Shown: one piece after another, positions 8,103 to 16,815 of the stretch
Numbering within the stretch: position 1 is the first letter of the stretch
Layout of the letters: every line of letters starts with the position of its first letter
Assembly (NCBI RefSeq): GCF_018860165.1
Contig: NZ_JAHKNG010000038.1
Span: 1 to 32,954 of the forward strand
Direction: 5' to 3'
From: Paracoccus marinaquae
GTDB lineage: Bacteria; Pseudomonadota; Alphaproteobacteria; Rhodobacterales; Rhodobacteraceae
Length of the DNA: 32,954 bases
Translations under genes and position numbers: made by a program
Notes under the pieces: generated by a model
Told to the model about the DNA's origin: nothing
Database searches by the model: none
The model's input: only the letters and a program-made list of their open reading frames with translations

Positions 8103-9127
8103 GAGGGTGATCCTCCCGTGGTCGCACCGTCTGGCTGGGCTGCGGCCTGCGTCTGCTCGACGCGGACGATCCTGACCACCTGCTGGCGATCGCCGGAGCC
8201 GAGGCGCAGCTCGGCCGCGCCGAACAGGCGGTCCACGATCAGGACGTTCTGGTGGATGCGGGAATTGACGATCTGCGGTTCGCCGTCCGATCCAAGGACG
8301 AACAGAGGCGGCATCTCTCCCTGCACGATGCCGCGCGGGAATACGACATAGACGCGCCTGCCGTCGTCGAAGACGGAAACCGGCCGCCATGGCGGGCTGC
8401 TGCCCTGCACCTGCAAGCCATAACGATAGTTGCGCGCGGCCTCGGCCGGGATGACGGGGACCGACGGCGCAGTCGTGCGGCTGCCCGGCGGCGGTGCCGG
8501 ATACGCCCATGCCACGGCAGGCATATAGAGCGCCTCCCGCGCGCGGAGCTCGATCATGTAGATGCGCCGGTCGGTGGTGATGACGAGGTTGGTCGAAATG
8601 TCCGGCCGGGTCGGCTTCACAAGCACATGCACCCGGCGGGTCGGGCCGCTGCCGCTCTCGGTGTCACCGATGATCCAGCGGGCGGTGTCTCCGGCGGCAA
8701 TCGGCCCCGCGCCGGTCAGGCTTTCGCCCGGCTCCAGCGCAATGGTGGTGATCTGCCCGACTGCGGCATAGACCTGATAGAGCGCGCCTTCGCTCCACGG
8801 ATAGATCTGGATGGCGTTGTAGTAGCCTTCCCGGCGCGGCTCGACGCGGGCGGCGGCATTGGCGTTCTCGACGCGAGCCGTCGCCGTGCCGGCGGCCTCG
8901 CCGCCCCGCGCCACAGTCCAGGCGGGTGGGACGTGCAGCGGCCTGGGCGTCGTGTCGGCTGCGGCGGCCTGCACGGTCGGCAACGGCGGCACGTCGTCGT
9001 CGTAGCTGAACTGCGGCGCCCGATTGGTCGCGCAGCCGGCCAGCATGGTGGCGGAAAGCAGCAAAGCCACGCAGGCGGGTTTACGGAAGACCGGAAGCCC
9101 GGCTTTGCGGAAAGTCGTGGCGGTCAT
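8099..9127 (-). CDS. trbG: TrbG, VirB9-like outer-membrane channel lipoprotein
   Basis: A 342-residue VirB9/TrbG/CagX-family protein of the outer-membrane core complex. It carries its own lipobox (LAGC, Cys32), so it may anchor itself without a separate VirB7. I see no trbH/virB7-like gene in the operon. Family motifs: AIQIYPWSEGALYQVYAAVGQ, TTIALEPGESL, WIIGDTESG, HVLVKPTRPDISTNLVITTD, then RRVYVVFPRGI and LFGAAELRLG near the C-terminus. ATG 9127 overlaps the trbF stop; the stop overlaps trbI. Confidence 0.95.
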   Translation of the reverse strand: MTATTFRKAGLPVFRKPACVALLLSATMLAGCATNRAPQFSYDDDVPPLPTVQAAAADTTPRPLHVPPAWTVARGGEAAGTATARVENANAAARVEPRREGYYNAIQIYPWSEGALYQVYAAVGQITTIALEPGESLTGAGPIAAGDTARWIIGDTESGSGPTRRVHVLVKPTRPDISTNLVITTDRRIYMIELRAREALYMPAVAWAYPAPPPGSRTTAPSVPVIPAEAARNYRYGLQVQGSSPPWRPVSVFDDGRRVYVVFPRGIVQGEMPPLFVLGSDGEPQIVNSRIHQNVLIVDRLFGAAELRLGSGDRQQVVRIVRVEQTQAAAQPDGATTGGSPS

Positions 9128-9813
9128 TGGCTCATCTCCCGCGACCAGTTGATCGCGTTGACATAGATTCCGAGGGGATTGGCGCGCAGCCGCTCGGCAT
9201 CGCGCGGGGTCTGGATCACGATGGTCAGGATCGCGGTCCATCGCTCGGTGGTGGAGAGCTGGCCGTTCTCATAGTGCCGCTCAGACCAGGCCACGCGGAA
9301 GCTGTCCGGCGATGCCCGGATGATGCTCGACACTTCGACGGCGACCTGCTGTCGGCCGACACGCGTGAAGGGATCATTGGAGCGGGCGTAGTCGTTCAGC
9401 GCCGCCGCGCCCCGGTCGGTGGTGAACTCGTAGGCCCTGAGCCAGTTCTGGCGGACGACGATGGCGTCGGCCGGGAGCGAGCGAACCTGTTCGATGAAGC
9501 GGCCGAGGTGAAAGGCGATCTGTGGATCGGTCGGCCGATAGTCGGCTGTCGCCGGCGCGACGGTCTGGGCCTGGCCGAGATTATCCACCTGAACGACCCA
9601 TGGCACGATTGTTCCACGCGCCGATTGCCAGACGAGAGCACCGGCGAAACCTGCCGCGAGGATCAAGGAGCCGAACGCCATGGTGCGCCAGTTCCTTGCC
9701 TGGACCCGGGCCGAGCCGATGCGTTCGTCCCAGACCTGCGCGGCGCGCTGGTAGGGCGTCTCGGGCTGCGGCACCTTGCCGTAATGGGTCGTCGGTCGTT
9801 TGAAGATGTTCAT
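9124..9813 (-). CDS. trbF: TrbF, VirB8-like assembly protein
   Basis: A 229-residue bitopic inner-membrane protein that nucleates the channel. A short cytoplasmic tail contains TPYQRAAQVWDERIGSARVQ, followed by a membrane segment at about 44-62 and a periplasmic VirB8 domain. Diagnostic stretches are PWVVQVDNLG, TDPQIAFHLGRFIEQVRSLP and NPLGIYVNAINWSREM. Length is normal for the family. It overlaps both trbL and trbG by 4 bp. Confidence 0.95.
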   Translation of the reverse strand: MNIFKRPTTHYGKVPQPETPYQRAAQVWDERIGSARVQARNWRTMAFGSLILAAGFAGALVWQSARGTIVPWVVQVDNLGQAQTVAPATADYRPTDPQIAFHLGRFIEQVRSLPADAIVVRQNWLRAYEFTTDRGAAALNDYARSNDPFTRVGRQQVAVEVSSIIRASPDSFRVAWSERHYENGQLSTTERWTAILTIVIQTPRDAERLRANPLGIYVNAINWSREMSQ

Positions 9814-11168
9814 GTGCGGTCACTTTCGGAAAGGCTGACGGAGGAGCCGCCACCGTGGCTGTCACCGGACCGGACGGCATGGGCGGCAGCGGTGACGCCA
9901 TGGCCCATGGCTCGGTTACGGCGCATGTTCTGCGCCCAGGCCGGCGGGCTATCTGCGGCTGAGGGAGGTGACGGCTCGGGCGATGGTGCGCCCCCAATCG
10001 TGCCCATGGAGGAGCTGCCGCCGGACGCAGCAAACCCGACTTTTGCGCCATCGGAGTAGCTGGATTTCACGCTGTCGGTGGCACGGGAGGCTGCGCGCTT
10101 CAAAGGCGAGATGGCAGCCGAGCCTGCGGCGCGTGCCACACCGCCAAGCCCGGAGGCGACCCCGGCCGCGCCGGAGTCGCCCATGGAGCCGAGGGTATAG
10201 GCTGACGAGGCCGCACCTGCGGCCGAGGCGCCACCGCGCGCAAGCGCAGCACCGCCCGAGAGTGCGGCGCCGCCGCCCCGCGCGGCGAGCATGGTCGCAC
10301 CACCGGCAGCGATCGCAGCACCGCCGACAGCCAGGCCGGTTCCAACCGCCGCCCCTGCGCTGAGTTGCGGGCCGCCCGAGACGAGGCCGGTGGCGATGCC
10401 GGGGCCGAATATACCGAGACCGAGCAACGACAAGGCCGCCAGCACAATCGCCATCGCGTCGTCGATCGTCGGGGTCGCGCCACCGAAGCCGGCCGTAAAC
10501 TGGCCGAAGAGCGTCGAGCCGATCCCGATGATGACGGCGAGAACCAGCACCTTGATGCCGCTGGAGACGACATTGCCCAGCACCCGTTCGGCCATGAAGG
10601 CGGTCTTACCAAACAGGCCGAACGGGATCAGCACGAAGCCCGCAAGCGTCGTCAGCTTGAACTCGATGAGGGTGACAAAGAGCTGGATCGCCAGGATGAA
10701 AAAGGCGAGGATCACCAGCGCCCAGGCGAAGAACAGGCAGAGGATCTGCACCAGGTTTTCAAAGACGGCGATCCAACCCATGAGATCGGAGATGGATTCG
10801 AGAAGCGGCCGCCCGGCATCAAGGCCGATCTGGGCGACGCGACCCGGCCGCAGGAGATCGGCGGCGGAAAACCCCGTGCCGGAGGCCATGAGGCCGAGGC
10901 CGGCGAAGCTCTCGAAGACGATGCGGGCGAGGTTGTTCCAGTTGGAAATGATATAGGCAAACACTCCGACGAAGATCGTCTTCTTCACCAGGCGCGCGAT
11001 GATGTCGTCGTCGGCGCCCCAGGCCCAGAACAGAGCGGCGAGTGTCACGTCGATGACGATGAGCGTTGTGGCGATAAAGGCCACCTCACCGCCGAGCAGG
11101 CCGAAGCCCGAGTCGATATAGCTGGTGAAGATGCCGAGAAAATTGTCGATGACCCCCGTCCCGCCCAT
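9810..11168 (-). CDS. trbL: TrbL, VirB6-like polytopic membrane protein
   Basis: A 452-residue inner-membrane channel component. The N-terminal 260 residues hold about five to six hydrophobic segments (for example FIATTLIVIDVTLAALFWAW, ILCLFFAWALVILAFFILAI, VLVLAVIIGIGSTLFG). The family motif FKLTTLAGFVLIPFGLFGKT is present. After that comes a low-complexity Gly/Ala/Ser tail of about 180 residues, as in other TrbL proteins. It starts 2 nt after trbK and overlaps trbF by 4 bp. Confidence 0.94.
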   Translation of the reverse strand: MGGTGVIDNFLGIFTSYIDSGFGLLGGEVAFIATTLIVIDVTLAALFWAWGADDDIIARLVKKTIFVGVFAYIISNWNNLARIVFESFAGLGLMASGTGFSAADLLRPGRVAQIGLDAGRPLLESISDLMGWIAVFENLVQILCLFFAWALVILAFFILAIQLFVTLIEFKLTTLAGFVLIPFGLFGKTAFMAERVLGNVVSSGIKVLVLAVIIGIGSTLFGQFTAGFGGATPTIDDAMAIVLAALSLLGLGIFGPGIATGLVSGGPQLSAGAAVGTGLAVGGAAIAAGGATMLAARGGGAALSGGAALARGGASAAGAASSAYTLGSMGDSGAAGVASGLGGVARAAGSAAISPLKRAASRATDSVKSSYSDGAKVGFAASGGSSSMGTIGGAPSPEPSPPSAADSPPAWAQNMRRNRAMGHGVTAAAHAVRSGDSHGGGSSVSLSESDRT

Positions 11169-11170
11169 GA

Positions 11171-11458
11171 TTATCGCCCCCCATCCGGGCCAGGCGTCGA
11201 CGGCGCGGGTGTCCGGCCGAGAAACCGGTCGCGAGTCTCGGCCCAGATGCCCAGGCAGGCGGCATCATTGGCTGCCGCCTCTCCCATCTCCTGACAGCGG
11301 CGCTGCCCTTCGCGCAGGGGATCGACCTGACGCGAAAGCGCAGGAGCGGAAGGTGCTGGCGCGGGGGCTTCCTCGCGGGTCATCTCGATGATCGCCGCGG
11401 TGATCGCGACGGCGACGAACACGATGGCGGCAATCCGGACCAGCACTTTCCCTTCCAT
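11171..11458 (-). CDS. trbK: TrbK-alt, putative entry-exclusion protein
   Basis: A 95-residue small membrane protein between trbJ and trbL, the normal trbK position. It has one N-terminal membrane segment (about 7-25, VRIAAIVFVAVAITAAII) and a proline/alanine linker. A C-terminal motif QRRCQEMGEAAANDAACLG followed by IWAETRDRF has the two Cys typical of the TrbK-alt family. TrbK proteins reduce uptake of the same element by a cell that already carries it; that role is inferred from family and position. Confidence 0.85.
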   Translation of the reverse strand: MEGKVLVRIAAIVFVAVAITAAIIEMTREEAPAPAPSAPALSRQVDPLREGQRRCQEMGEAAANDAACLGIWAETRDRFLGRTPAPSTPGPDGGR

Positions 11459-11475
11459 GATCTGCCCTCCCCGGC

Positions 11476-12258
11476 TCAGTTGAACATCTGCGCGTTGCCG
11501 GGCTGGTAGCCGCTGCCCGGTGCCAGGAAGCGCTCGCGCTGGATGCGGCCCTGCTCGGCGGCGGTCGCGCGTTCGGCCTCCATGAGAGCCTCAGCCCGGC
11601 CATTGGCCGAGATGACCGCGATCAGATCGGAAAGCTGCTGGGACTGGAGGGCGAGAAGCTGGTTGCCGGCCTGGGTAGCCTGAAGCGCGCCGGTCGCGCC
11701 CTGGCTTTCGCCGACGAGCGTGGACATCTCGGCCCGGTTGCTGTCGATGTTGCCGACAACGCCGGCCTGCACCCGCATCGCGTCCTGAAGACCCCCGACG
11801 GTAGTCTCCCAGCGGGACCGGGCATCGGCGATGAGCTGCTGATCGGTCGCGGTCAGGGACAGATTGCCGTAATCCTGCTGGAACATCTGGTCGATGTTCT
11901 GCACATCGAAGGCGATGTTCTGGGCCTGCCCGAGAAGCTGCTGGGTGCGATGGACGTTCTGCTGAAGCTGCTGGAGCGACGAATACGGCAGGCTCGCGAG
12001 ATTGCGGGCCTGGTTGATCAGCATCTGTGCCTCGTTCTGGAGCGAGGTGATCTGATTGTTGATCTGCTCCAGCGTGCGTGCGGCGGTCAGCAGGTTCTCG
12101 GCATGGTTGGTCGGGTCATAGACGATTCGGCCGAACCCGCCGAAGAAGGCATGGGCCGGTGTCGTGAATATTGGTGCCAGCGCCAGCGGCGCGGAGAGCG
12201 CAAGCAAGAGCGTCGAGGCGCTGGCCATGCGGATGAACCGGGGAATTGTGCGCGTCAT
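11476..12258 (-). CDS. trbJ: TrbJ, VirB5-like pilus-associated protein
   Basis: A 260-residue periplasmic or surface protein of the mating-pair apparatus. A signal peptide is likely cleaved after TTPAHA (residue 37). The conserved mature start FFGGFGRIVYDPTNHAENLL follows. The rest is glutamine-rich coiled coil (INNQITSLQNEAQMLINQA), then a second helical half with TGALQATQAGNQLLALQSQQ. The VirB5 class is thought to sit at the pilus tip. It overlaps the trbE stop by 4 bp and lies 17 nt before trbK. Confidence 0.93.
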   Translation of the reverse strand: MTRTIPRFIRMASASTLLLALSAPLALAPIFTTPAHAFFGGFGRIVYDPTNHAENLLTAARTLEQINNQITSLQNEAQMLINQARNLASLPYSSLQQLQQNVHRTQQLLGQAQNIAFDVQNIDQMFQQDYGNLSLTATDQQLIADARSRWETTVGGLQDAMRVQAGVVGNIDSNRAEMSTLVGESQGATGALQATQAGNQLLALQSQQLSDLIAVISANGRAEALMEAERATAAEQGRIQRERFLAPGSGYQPGNAQMFN

Positions 12259-14762
12259 AGGGTAATCTCCTCTTCTTTCAGGATGATGCCGAACTCGTCC
12301 TCATCGACGACGGGCGGCAGGTGTTCGCTTTCGGTCGCGAGATTGGTGAGGTCCGGGATGAGATCGGCCGCCCAATCGACGCCGCGGGCACGTAGCCAGG
12401 CGGCGAGAAATTCGTTGCGGCCATGCTCGGCGAGGATGTCGCTGATCAGGGCCTGATCGGACTTGGCCGATGCGGCGCAAAGCGCCAGCCCGACTTCTGA
12501 CAATCCAAGGTCGAACAGGCGGTTGCCGCGCCGCGACTGGCAGTAGTAGTCCCGTTTCGGTGTGGCCCGTGCGAGGATCTCGATCTGCCGGTCGTTCAGC
12601 CCGAAGCGACGATAAATCGCCGTGATCTGCGGCTCGATGGCGCGCTCATTTGGCAGCAGAAGCCGCGTCGGACAGCTTTCGATGATCGCCGGGGCGATGG
12701 CGGAATTGTCGATGTCCGACAGCGACTGCGTGGCGAAGATGACGCTGGCGTTCTTTTTGCGCAGGGTCTTGAGCCATTCTCTCAGCTGGTCTGCAAACCC
12801 TTTGTCGTCGAGCGCCAGCCAGCCCTCGTCGATAATCAGCAGCGTCGGTCGGCCATCGAGTCGGTCGCCGATACGGTGGAACAGGTAGGACAAAACCGCC
12901 GGTGCGGCTCCAGTGCCGACCAGGCCCTCGATCTCGAACGCCTGCACGTCGGCAGAGCCAAGATGTTCGGCCTCCGCATCGAGCAGCCGGCCATAGGGTC
13001 CACCGACGCAATAGGAGCGCAGCGCCTGTTTCAGGTCATTGGACTGAAGCAGCACGGCGAGGCCGGTGATGGTGCGTTCCCCGACCGGAGCCGAGGCAAG
13101 CGAGGTCAGCGCGGTCCAGAGATGTTCCTTCACCTCGGGCGTGATCTGGATATTCTCGCGCAGCAGGATCGCCACGATCCAATCGGCGGCCCAGGCCCGC
13201 TCGGCAGTTTCGTGGATGCGGGCCAGCGGTTGCAGCGAAACGGACGTCTCGGAAGCGTCGGTCAATTCACCGCCGAGATCATGCCAGTCACCCTGCATCG
13301 CGAGTGCGCAGGCGCGGATGGAGCCGCCGAAATCGAAGGCGAAGACCTGTGAGCGCGCGTAGCGGCGGAACTGCAAGGCCATCAGCGCCAGCAGCACCGA
13401 CTTGCCGGCGCCGGTCGGTCCGACGACAAGGGTATGGCCTACGTCGCCGACATGGAGGGACAGCCGGAACGGGGTCGAGCCTTCGGTCCTGCCGTAAAGC
13501 AGCGGGGGCGCGCCGAAGTGATCGTCCCGCTCCGGCCCCGCCCACACGGCGCTTGAGGGAACCATGTGGGCAAGGTTGAGCGTCGAGACCGGCGGTTGGC
13601 GGACATTGGCATAGGCATGTCCGGGCAGGCTGCCGAGCCAGGCGTCGACGGCATTGACCGTCTCGACCATGACGCTGAAATCGCGGGACTGGATGATCTT
13701 TTCGACCAGGCGCAGCTTTTCGTCGGCGCGGCGGACGTCCTCGTCCCAGACGGTGATGGTCGCGGTGACATAGGCCATCCCGGCCATGTCGGCGCCGAGT
13801 TCCTGCAAGGCCATGTCTGCGTCGGCGGCCTTGTTCGCTGCATCGGTGTCCACGAGGGCAGATTGCTCGTTGGTCATCACCTCCTTGATGATCGCCGCGA
13901 TGCTCTTGCGCTTGGCGAACCATTGCCGGCGGATCTTCGTCAGCAGCCGGATCGCGTCGGTTTTGTCCATGAGGATGGCGCGGGTGGACCATCGGTAAGG
14001 AAAGGCCAGCCGGTTCATCTCATCAAGCAGGCCGGGGGTGGTCGTGCCCGGAAATCCGGTGATCGTCAGTACCCGGAGATGCTGAGTGCCCAGGCGCGGC
14101 TCCAGCCCGCCGGTCAGCGGCTGATCGGCCAGCAGAGCGTCGAGATACATCGGCACTTCGGGCACGCGGACGCGATGCCGATTGGTCGAGATGGTGGAAT
14201 GGAGGTAGGTCAGCGTGCCGGCGTCATCGAGCCAGCTACATTCCGGCATGAAGCCGTCGAGCAGCGCCAGCACGCGGTCGGTGCGGTCGATGAAGCCGCG
14301 CACCAGTTCCCAGGGGTTCACGCCCGAGGTCTCGCGGCCCTCGTAAAGCCAGGACTCCGATCGTGCGGCATCTTCGGCGGGCGGGAGCCAGAGAAAGGTC
14401 AGGAAATAGCCGGAGACGAAATGGCTGCCCTCTTCCTCGAAATCGGCCTTGCGCTCGGCATCGACCAGCGCCGAGGCGGGATCGGGGAAGCGGTCCGCAG
14501 GATAGGTTGCGGCCTCCGAACGCTGTGCTTCCACGAAAATGGCCCAGCCAGAGCCGAGACGGCGGAAGGCGTTGTTCAGCCGCCCGGCGACCGCGACCAG
14601 TTCGGCCGCGACGGCGGAATCCAGATCGGGGCCACGAAACTTCGCAGTGCGCTGGAATGATCCGTCCTTGTTGAGGACAACCCCCTCCCCGACCAGGGCG
14701 ACCCAAGGCAGATAATCGGCCAGCCGGGATGCGGTGCGGCGGTATTCTGCGAGATTCATCAT
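12255..14762 (-). CDS. trbE: TrbE, VirB4-like secretion ATPase
   Basis: An 835-residue ATPase that powers pilus and channel assembly at the inner membrane. The N-terminal VirB4 domain includes ERAWAADWIV further on and EEGSHFVSGYFLTFLW near residue 110. The Walker A motif GPTGAGKS is at about 448-455 and the Walker B motif LLIIDEGW at about 641-648. A conserved FATQSLSDI segment follows. Length is typical. Two ATG codons occur at the start; GAGG lies about 9 nt upstream of 14762. It is 10 nt after trbD and overlaps trbJ by 4 bp. Confidence 0.96.
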   Translation of the reverse strand: MMNLAEYRRTASRLADYLPWVALVGEGVVLNKDGSFQRTAKFRGPDLDSAVAAELVAVAGRLNNAFRRLGSGWAIFVEAQRSEAATYPADRFPDPASALVDAERKADFEEEGSHFVSGYFLTFLWLPPAEDAARSESWLYEGRETSGVNPWELVRGFIDRTDRVLALLDGFMPECSWLDDAGTLTYLHSTISTNRHRVRVPEVPMYLDALLADQPLTGGLEPRLGTQHLRVLTITGFPGTTTPGLLDEMNRLAFPYRWSTRAILMDKTDAIRLLTKIRRQWFAKRKSIAAIIKEVMTNEQSALVDTDAANKAADADMALQELGADMAGMAYVTATITVWDEDVRRADEKLRLVEKIIQSRDFSVMVETVNAVDAWLGSLPGHAYANVRQPPVSTLNLAHMVPSSAVWAGPERDDHFGAPPLLYGRTEGSTPFRLSLHVGDVGHTLVVGPTGAGKSVLLALMALQFRRYARSQVFAFDFGGSIRACALAMQGDWHDLGGELTDASETSVSLQPLARIHETAERAWAADWIVAILLRENIQITPEVKEHLWTALTSLASAPVGERTITGLAVLLQSNDLKQALRSYCVGGPYGRLLDAEAEHLGSADVQAFEIEGLVGTGAAPAVLSYLFHRIGDRLDGRPTLLIIDEGWLALDDKGFADQLREWLKTLRKKNASVIFATQSLSDIDNSAIAPAIIESCPTRLLLPNERAIEPQITAIYRRFGLNDRQIEILARATPKRDYYCQSRRGNRLFDLGLSEVGLALCAASAKSDQALISDILAEHGRNEFLAAWLRARGVDWAADLIPDLTNLATESEHLPPVVDEDEFGIILKEEEITL

Positions 14763-14772
14763 GGATCAAACC

Positions 14773-15054
14773 TCACACCGAGAGATGGCCGGGGATGCGC
14801 AGATGGCGGCGCGCGACCTCGACGAAGAGCGGATCGCGCTTGGCGGCCCAGACGGCGGCGATGTGACCAACCGCCCAGATCAGGATGCCCGCCAGCCAGA
14901 GCTGGAGACCGAGGCCGACTGCCCCGGCCAGCGTGCCGTTCAGGATCGCGACAGAGCGTGGCGCGCCGCCGAGCAGGATCGGCTCGGTCAGGGCGCGGTG
15001 AACCGGCACCGCGAAGCCGGGCACGGTATCGAGGGCCTCGAAACTCACCGCCAT
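14773..15054 (-). CDS. trbD: TrbD, VirB3-like membrane protein
   Basis: A 93-residue inner-membrane protein that partners the VirB4 ATPase. The start is FEALDTVPGFAVPVHRALTE, followed by PILLGGAPRSVAILNGTLAG, the classic TrbD beginning. A hydrophobic hairpin lies at about 36-68 and the C-terminus reads DPLFVEVARRHLRIPGHLSV. The ATG at 15054 shares one base with the trbC stop (TGATG). Longer upstream starts would run antiparallel to trbB and trbC conventions and are not needed. Confidence 0.93.
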   Translation of the reverse strand: MAVSFEALDTVPGFAVPVHRALTEPILLGGAPRSVAILNGTLAGAVGLGLQLWLAGILIWAVGHIAAVWAAKRDPLFVEVARRHLRIPGHLSV

Positions 15055-15383
15055 CAGACCAGCGCCCCGCCGCCGAAGCTGAAGAACGACAGGAAGAAGC
15101 TGGAGGCCGCGAAGGCGATGGAGATGCCGAAGACGATCTGGATCAGCCGCCGGAAGCCGCCGCCGGTGTCGCCGAAAGCCAACGTCAGGCCGGTGACGAT
15201 GATGATGATCACCGCCACGATTTTCGCCACCGGACCTTCGACGGATTCGAGGATGGATTGCAGCGGCGCTTCCCAGGGCATCGAGGAGCCGGAGGCAAAG
15301 ACCGGGGACGTCATCAGGCTCACCCAGGCGACGGCCGAGGCGGTTGCGATATGGTGACGGATGCGGAAGGCACGACGGATCAT
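15054..15383 (-). CDS. trbC: TrbC, VirB2-like pilin
   Basis: A 109-residue prepilin for the conjugative pilus. An N-terminal signal is probably cleaved after SPVFA (residue 30), leaving a mature subunit with two membrane segments at about 52-70 and 80-102. The loop between them holds FGDTGGGFRRL, which is strongly conserved in this family. In RP4 the TrbC pilin is cyclised by the TraF peptidase; a traF gene is present further right. It overlaps trbB by 4 bp. Confidence 0.94.
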   Translation of the reverse strand: MIRRAFRIRHHIATASAVAWVSLMTSPVFASGSSMPWEAPLQSILESVEGPVAKIVAVIIIIVTGLTLAFGDTGGGFRRLIQIVFGISIAFAASSFFLSFFSFGGGALV

Positions 15384-16378
15384 GCAGGGTCTCCAGTGTT
15401 GCGAGTGGTGTCGGGTTCTGAAAAGGCGGGGAAAATCCGGTAGTCGCCGTCGGGACCGAGACCTTCGACGCGGGCGAGTTCAACAAGCCGCCGTGCGGAA
15501 CCGCGACCGGCGAGGACGGCCACGAGGTCGATGGTTTCGGCGATCATGGCGCGCGGAACGGTGACGACGGCTTCCTGGATCAGTTGTTCGAGGCGGCGAA
15601 GCGCGCCAATGCCGGAACCGGCATGGATGGTGCCGATCCCTCCGGGGTGCCCGGTGCCCCAGGCTTTGAGGAGATCGAGCGCCTCGGCGCCACGCACCTC
15701 ACCGATCGGAATACGGTCGGGACGCAGCCGCAGCGAGGAACGGACCAGATCGGACAAAGTGGCAACGCCATCCTTGGTCCGCATGGCGACAAGGTTGGGT
15801 GCCGCGCATTGCAGCTCGCGGGTGTCCTCGATGATGACGACGCGATCCTGCGTCTTCGCCACTTCGGCGAGCAGTGCGTTGGTCAAGGTGGTCTTGCCGG
15901 TCGAGGTTCCTCCCGCCACCAGGATATTGGCGCGGGATGCGACGGCCTCGCGGAGCGTTGCGGCATGATCGGTGGACATGATGCCGGCCGCCACATAGTC
16001 ATCGAGCGTGAACACCGCGACGGCGGGCTTGCGGATGGCGAAGGCGGGTGCGCCGACGACCGGCGGCAGCAGTCCCTCGAAGCGCTCGCCGGTCTCCGGC
16101 AGTTCGGCCGAGACGCGGGGGCTGCGGGTGTGAACTTCGACGCCGACATGGTGGGCAACCAGACGCACGATGCGCTCGCCATCGGCGGCGGATAGCGTCT
16201 CGCCGGTGTCGGCCAATCCTTCCGACAGCCGATCCACCCAGATCCGGCCGTCGGGGTTGAGCATGACCTCGACGACGGACGGGTCTTGCAGCAGGGTTGA
16301 GATGGCAGGCCCGAGCGCCGTTCGGAGCATGCGCGCGCCGCGGTCCACCGTTGCCTGTTTGTAGTTGATACCTGCCAT
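15380..16378 (-). CDS. trbB: TrbB, VirB11-like secretion ATPase
   Basis: A 332-residue hexameric traffic ATPase and first gene of the trb operon. The N-terminal domain contains [20 protein letters not shown]. The Walker A motif GGTSTGKT is at about 156-163, Walker B (VVIIED) at about 180-185, and the His box [12 protein letters not shown] at about 244-255. These are complete, so the protein should be active. The ATG at 16378 follows GGGGACGAG. The operon promoter must lie in the 437-bp gap before the divergent hydrolase gene. Confidence 0.96.
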   Translation of the reverse strand: MAGINYKQATVDRGARMLRTALGPAISTLLQDPSVVEVMLNPDGRIWVDRLSEGLADTGETLSAADGERIVRLVAHHVGVEVHTRSPRVSAELPETGERFEGLLPPVVGAPAFAIRKPAVAVFTLDDYVAAGIMSTDHAATLREAVASRANILVAGGTSTGKTTLTNALLAEVAKTQDRVVIIEDTRELQCAAPNLVAMRTKDGVATLSDLVRSSLRLRPDRIPIGEVRGAEALDLLKAWGTGHPGGIGTIHAGSGIGALRRLEQLIQEAVVTVPRAMIAETIDLVAVLAGRGSARRLVELARVEGLGPDGDYRIFPAFSEPDTTRNTGDPA

Positions 16379-16815
16379 CTCGTCCCCGTTCCACCGGGGA
16401 GGCGAGAGATGATCCCCGGATGGGGAGGACTAAAAGAGACCCGAATCGGGTGGTTTCAACAAGTTTCGACCGTCGTAGTAGTATAGCGTGCAAATACAGG
16501 AGAACGGCGGTGGTGCCCGCTCCGTCGGGAGAGCCGTACACGAGTCATCGCAATATCGAGTCCAGCCGAATGATTCGACGGGTATGACTGTTCGCGAAGC
16601 CTGACCTCCATCCTCTGCAAGAGCCAGGCTTGATTGGCAGGCGCAGGACGAAACTGCGATCTACGCCCCCTTGCGACGGGATTGCGTGACGGCGGCGTGC
16701 AAGGGGATAAGGTTGCAATGTGGGCCGGATGCGCGACGGCCTCCCAGAGCGCCATGGTTCCGCAGGTGCGCACGATCAATCTGGCCCAAGGGCCACCAAG
16801 CCGAGGATCCGGATC
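16379..16815. other. Divergent intergenic region between trbB and the hydrolase gene
   Basis: No convincing gene in these 437 bp. A TATACT on the minus strand (16485-16480) could be a -10 for the trb operon, but its -35 is poor. Two inverted repeats stand out. One is CCACCGGGGA (16391-16400) with TCCCCGGATGG (16413-16423), in the trbB leader. The other is AAGCCTG (16597-16603) with CAGGCTT (16625-16631). Either could be a regulator site or leader hairpin. Promoters for both flanking genes are expected here. Confidence 0.5.
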
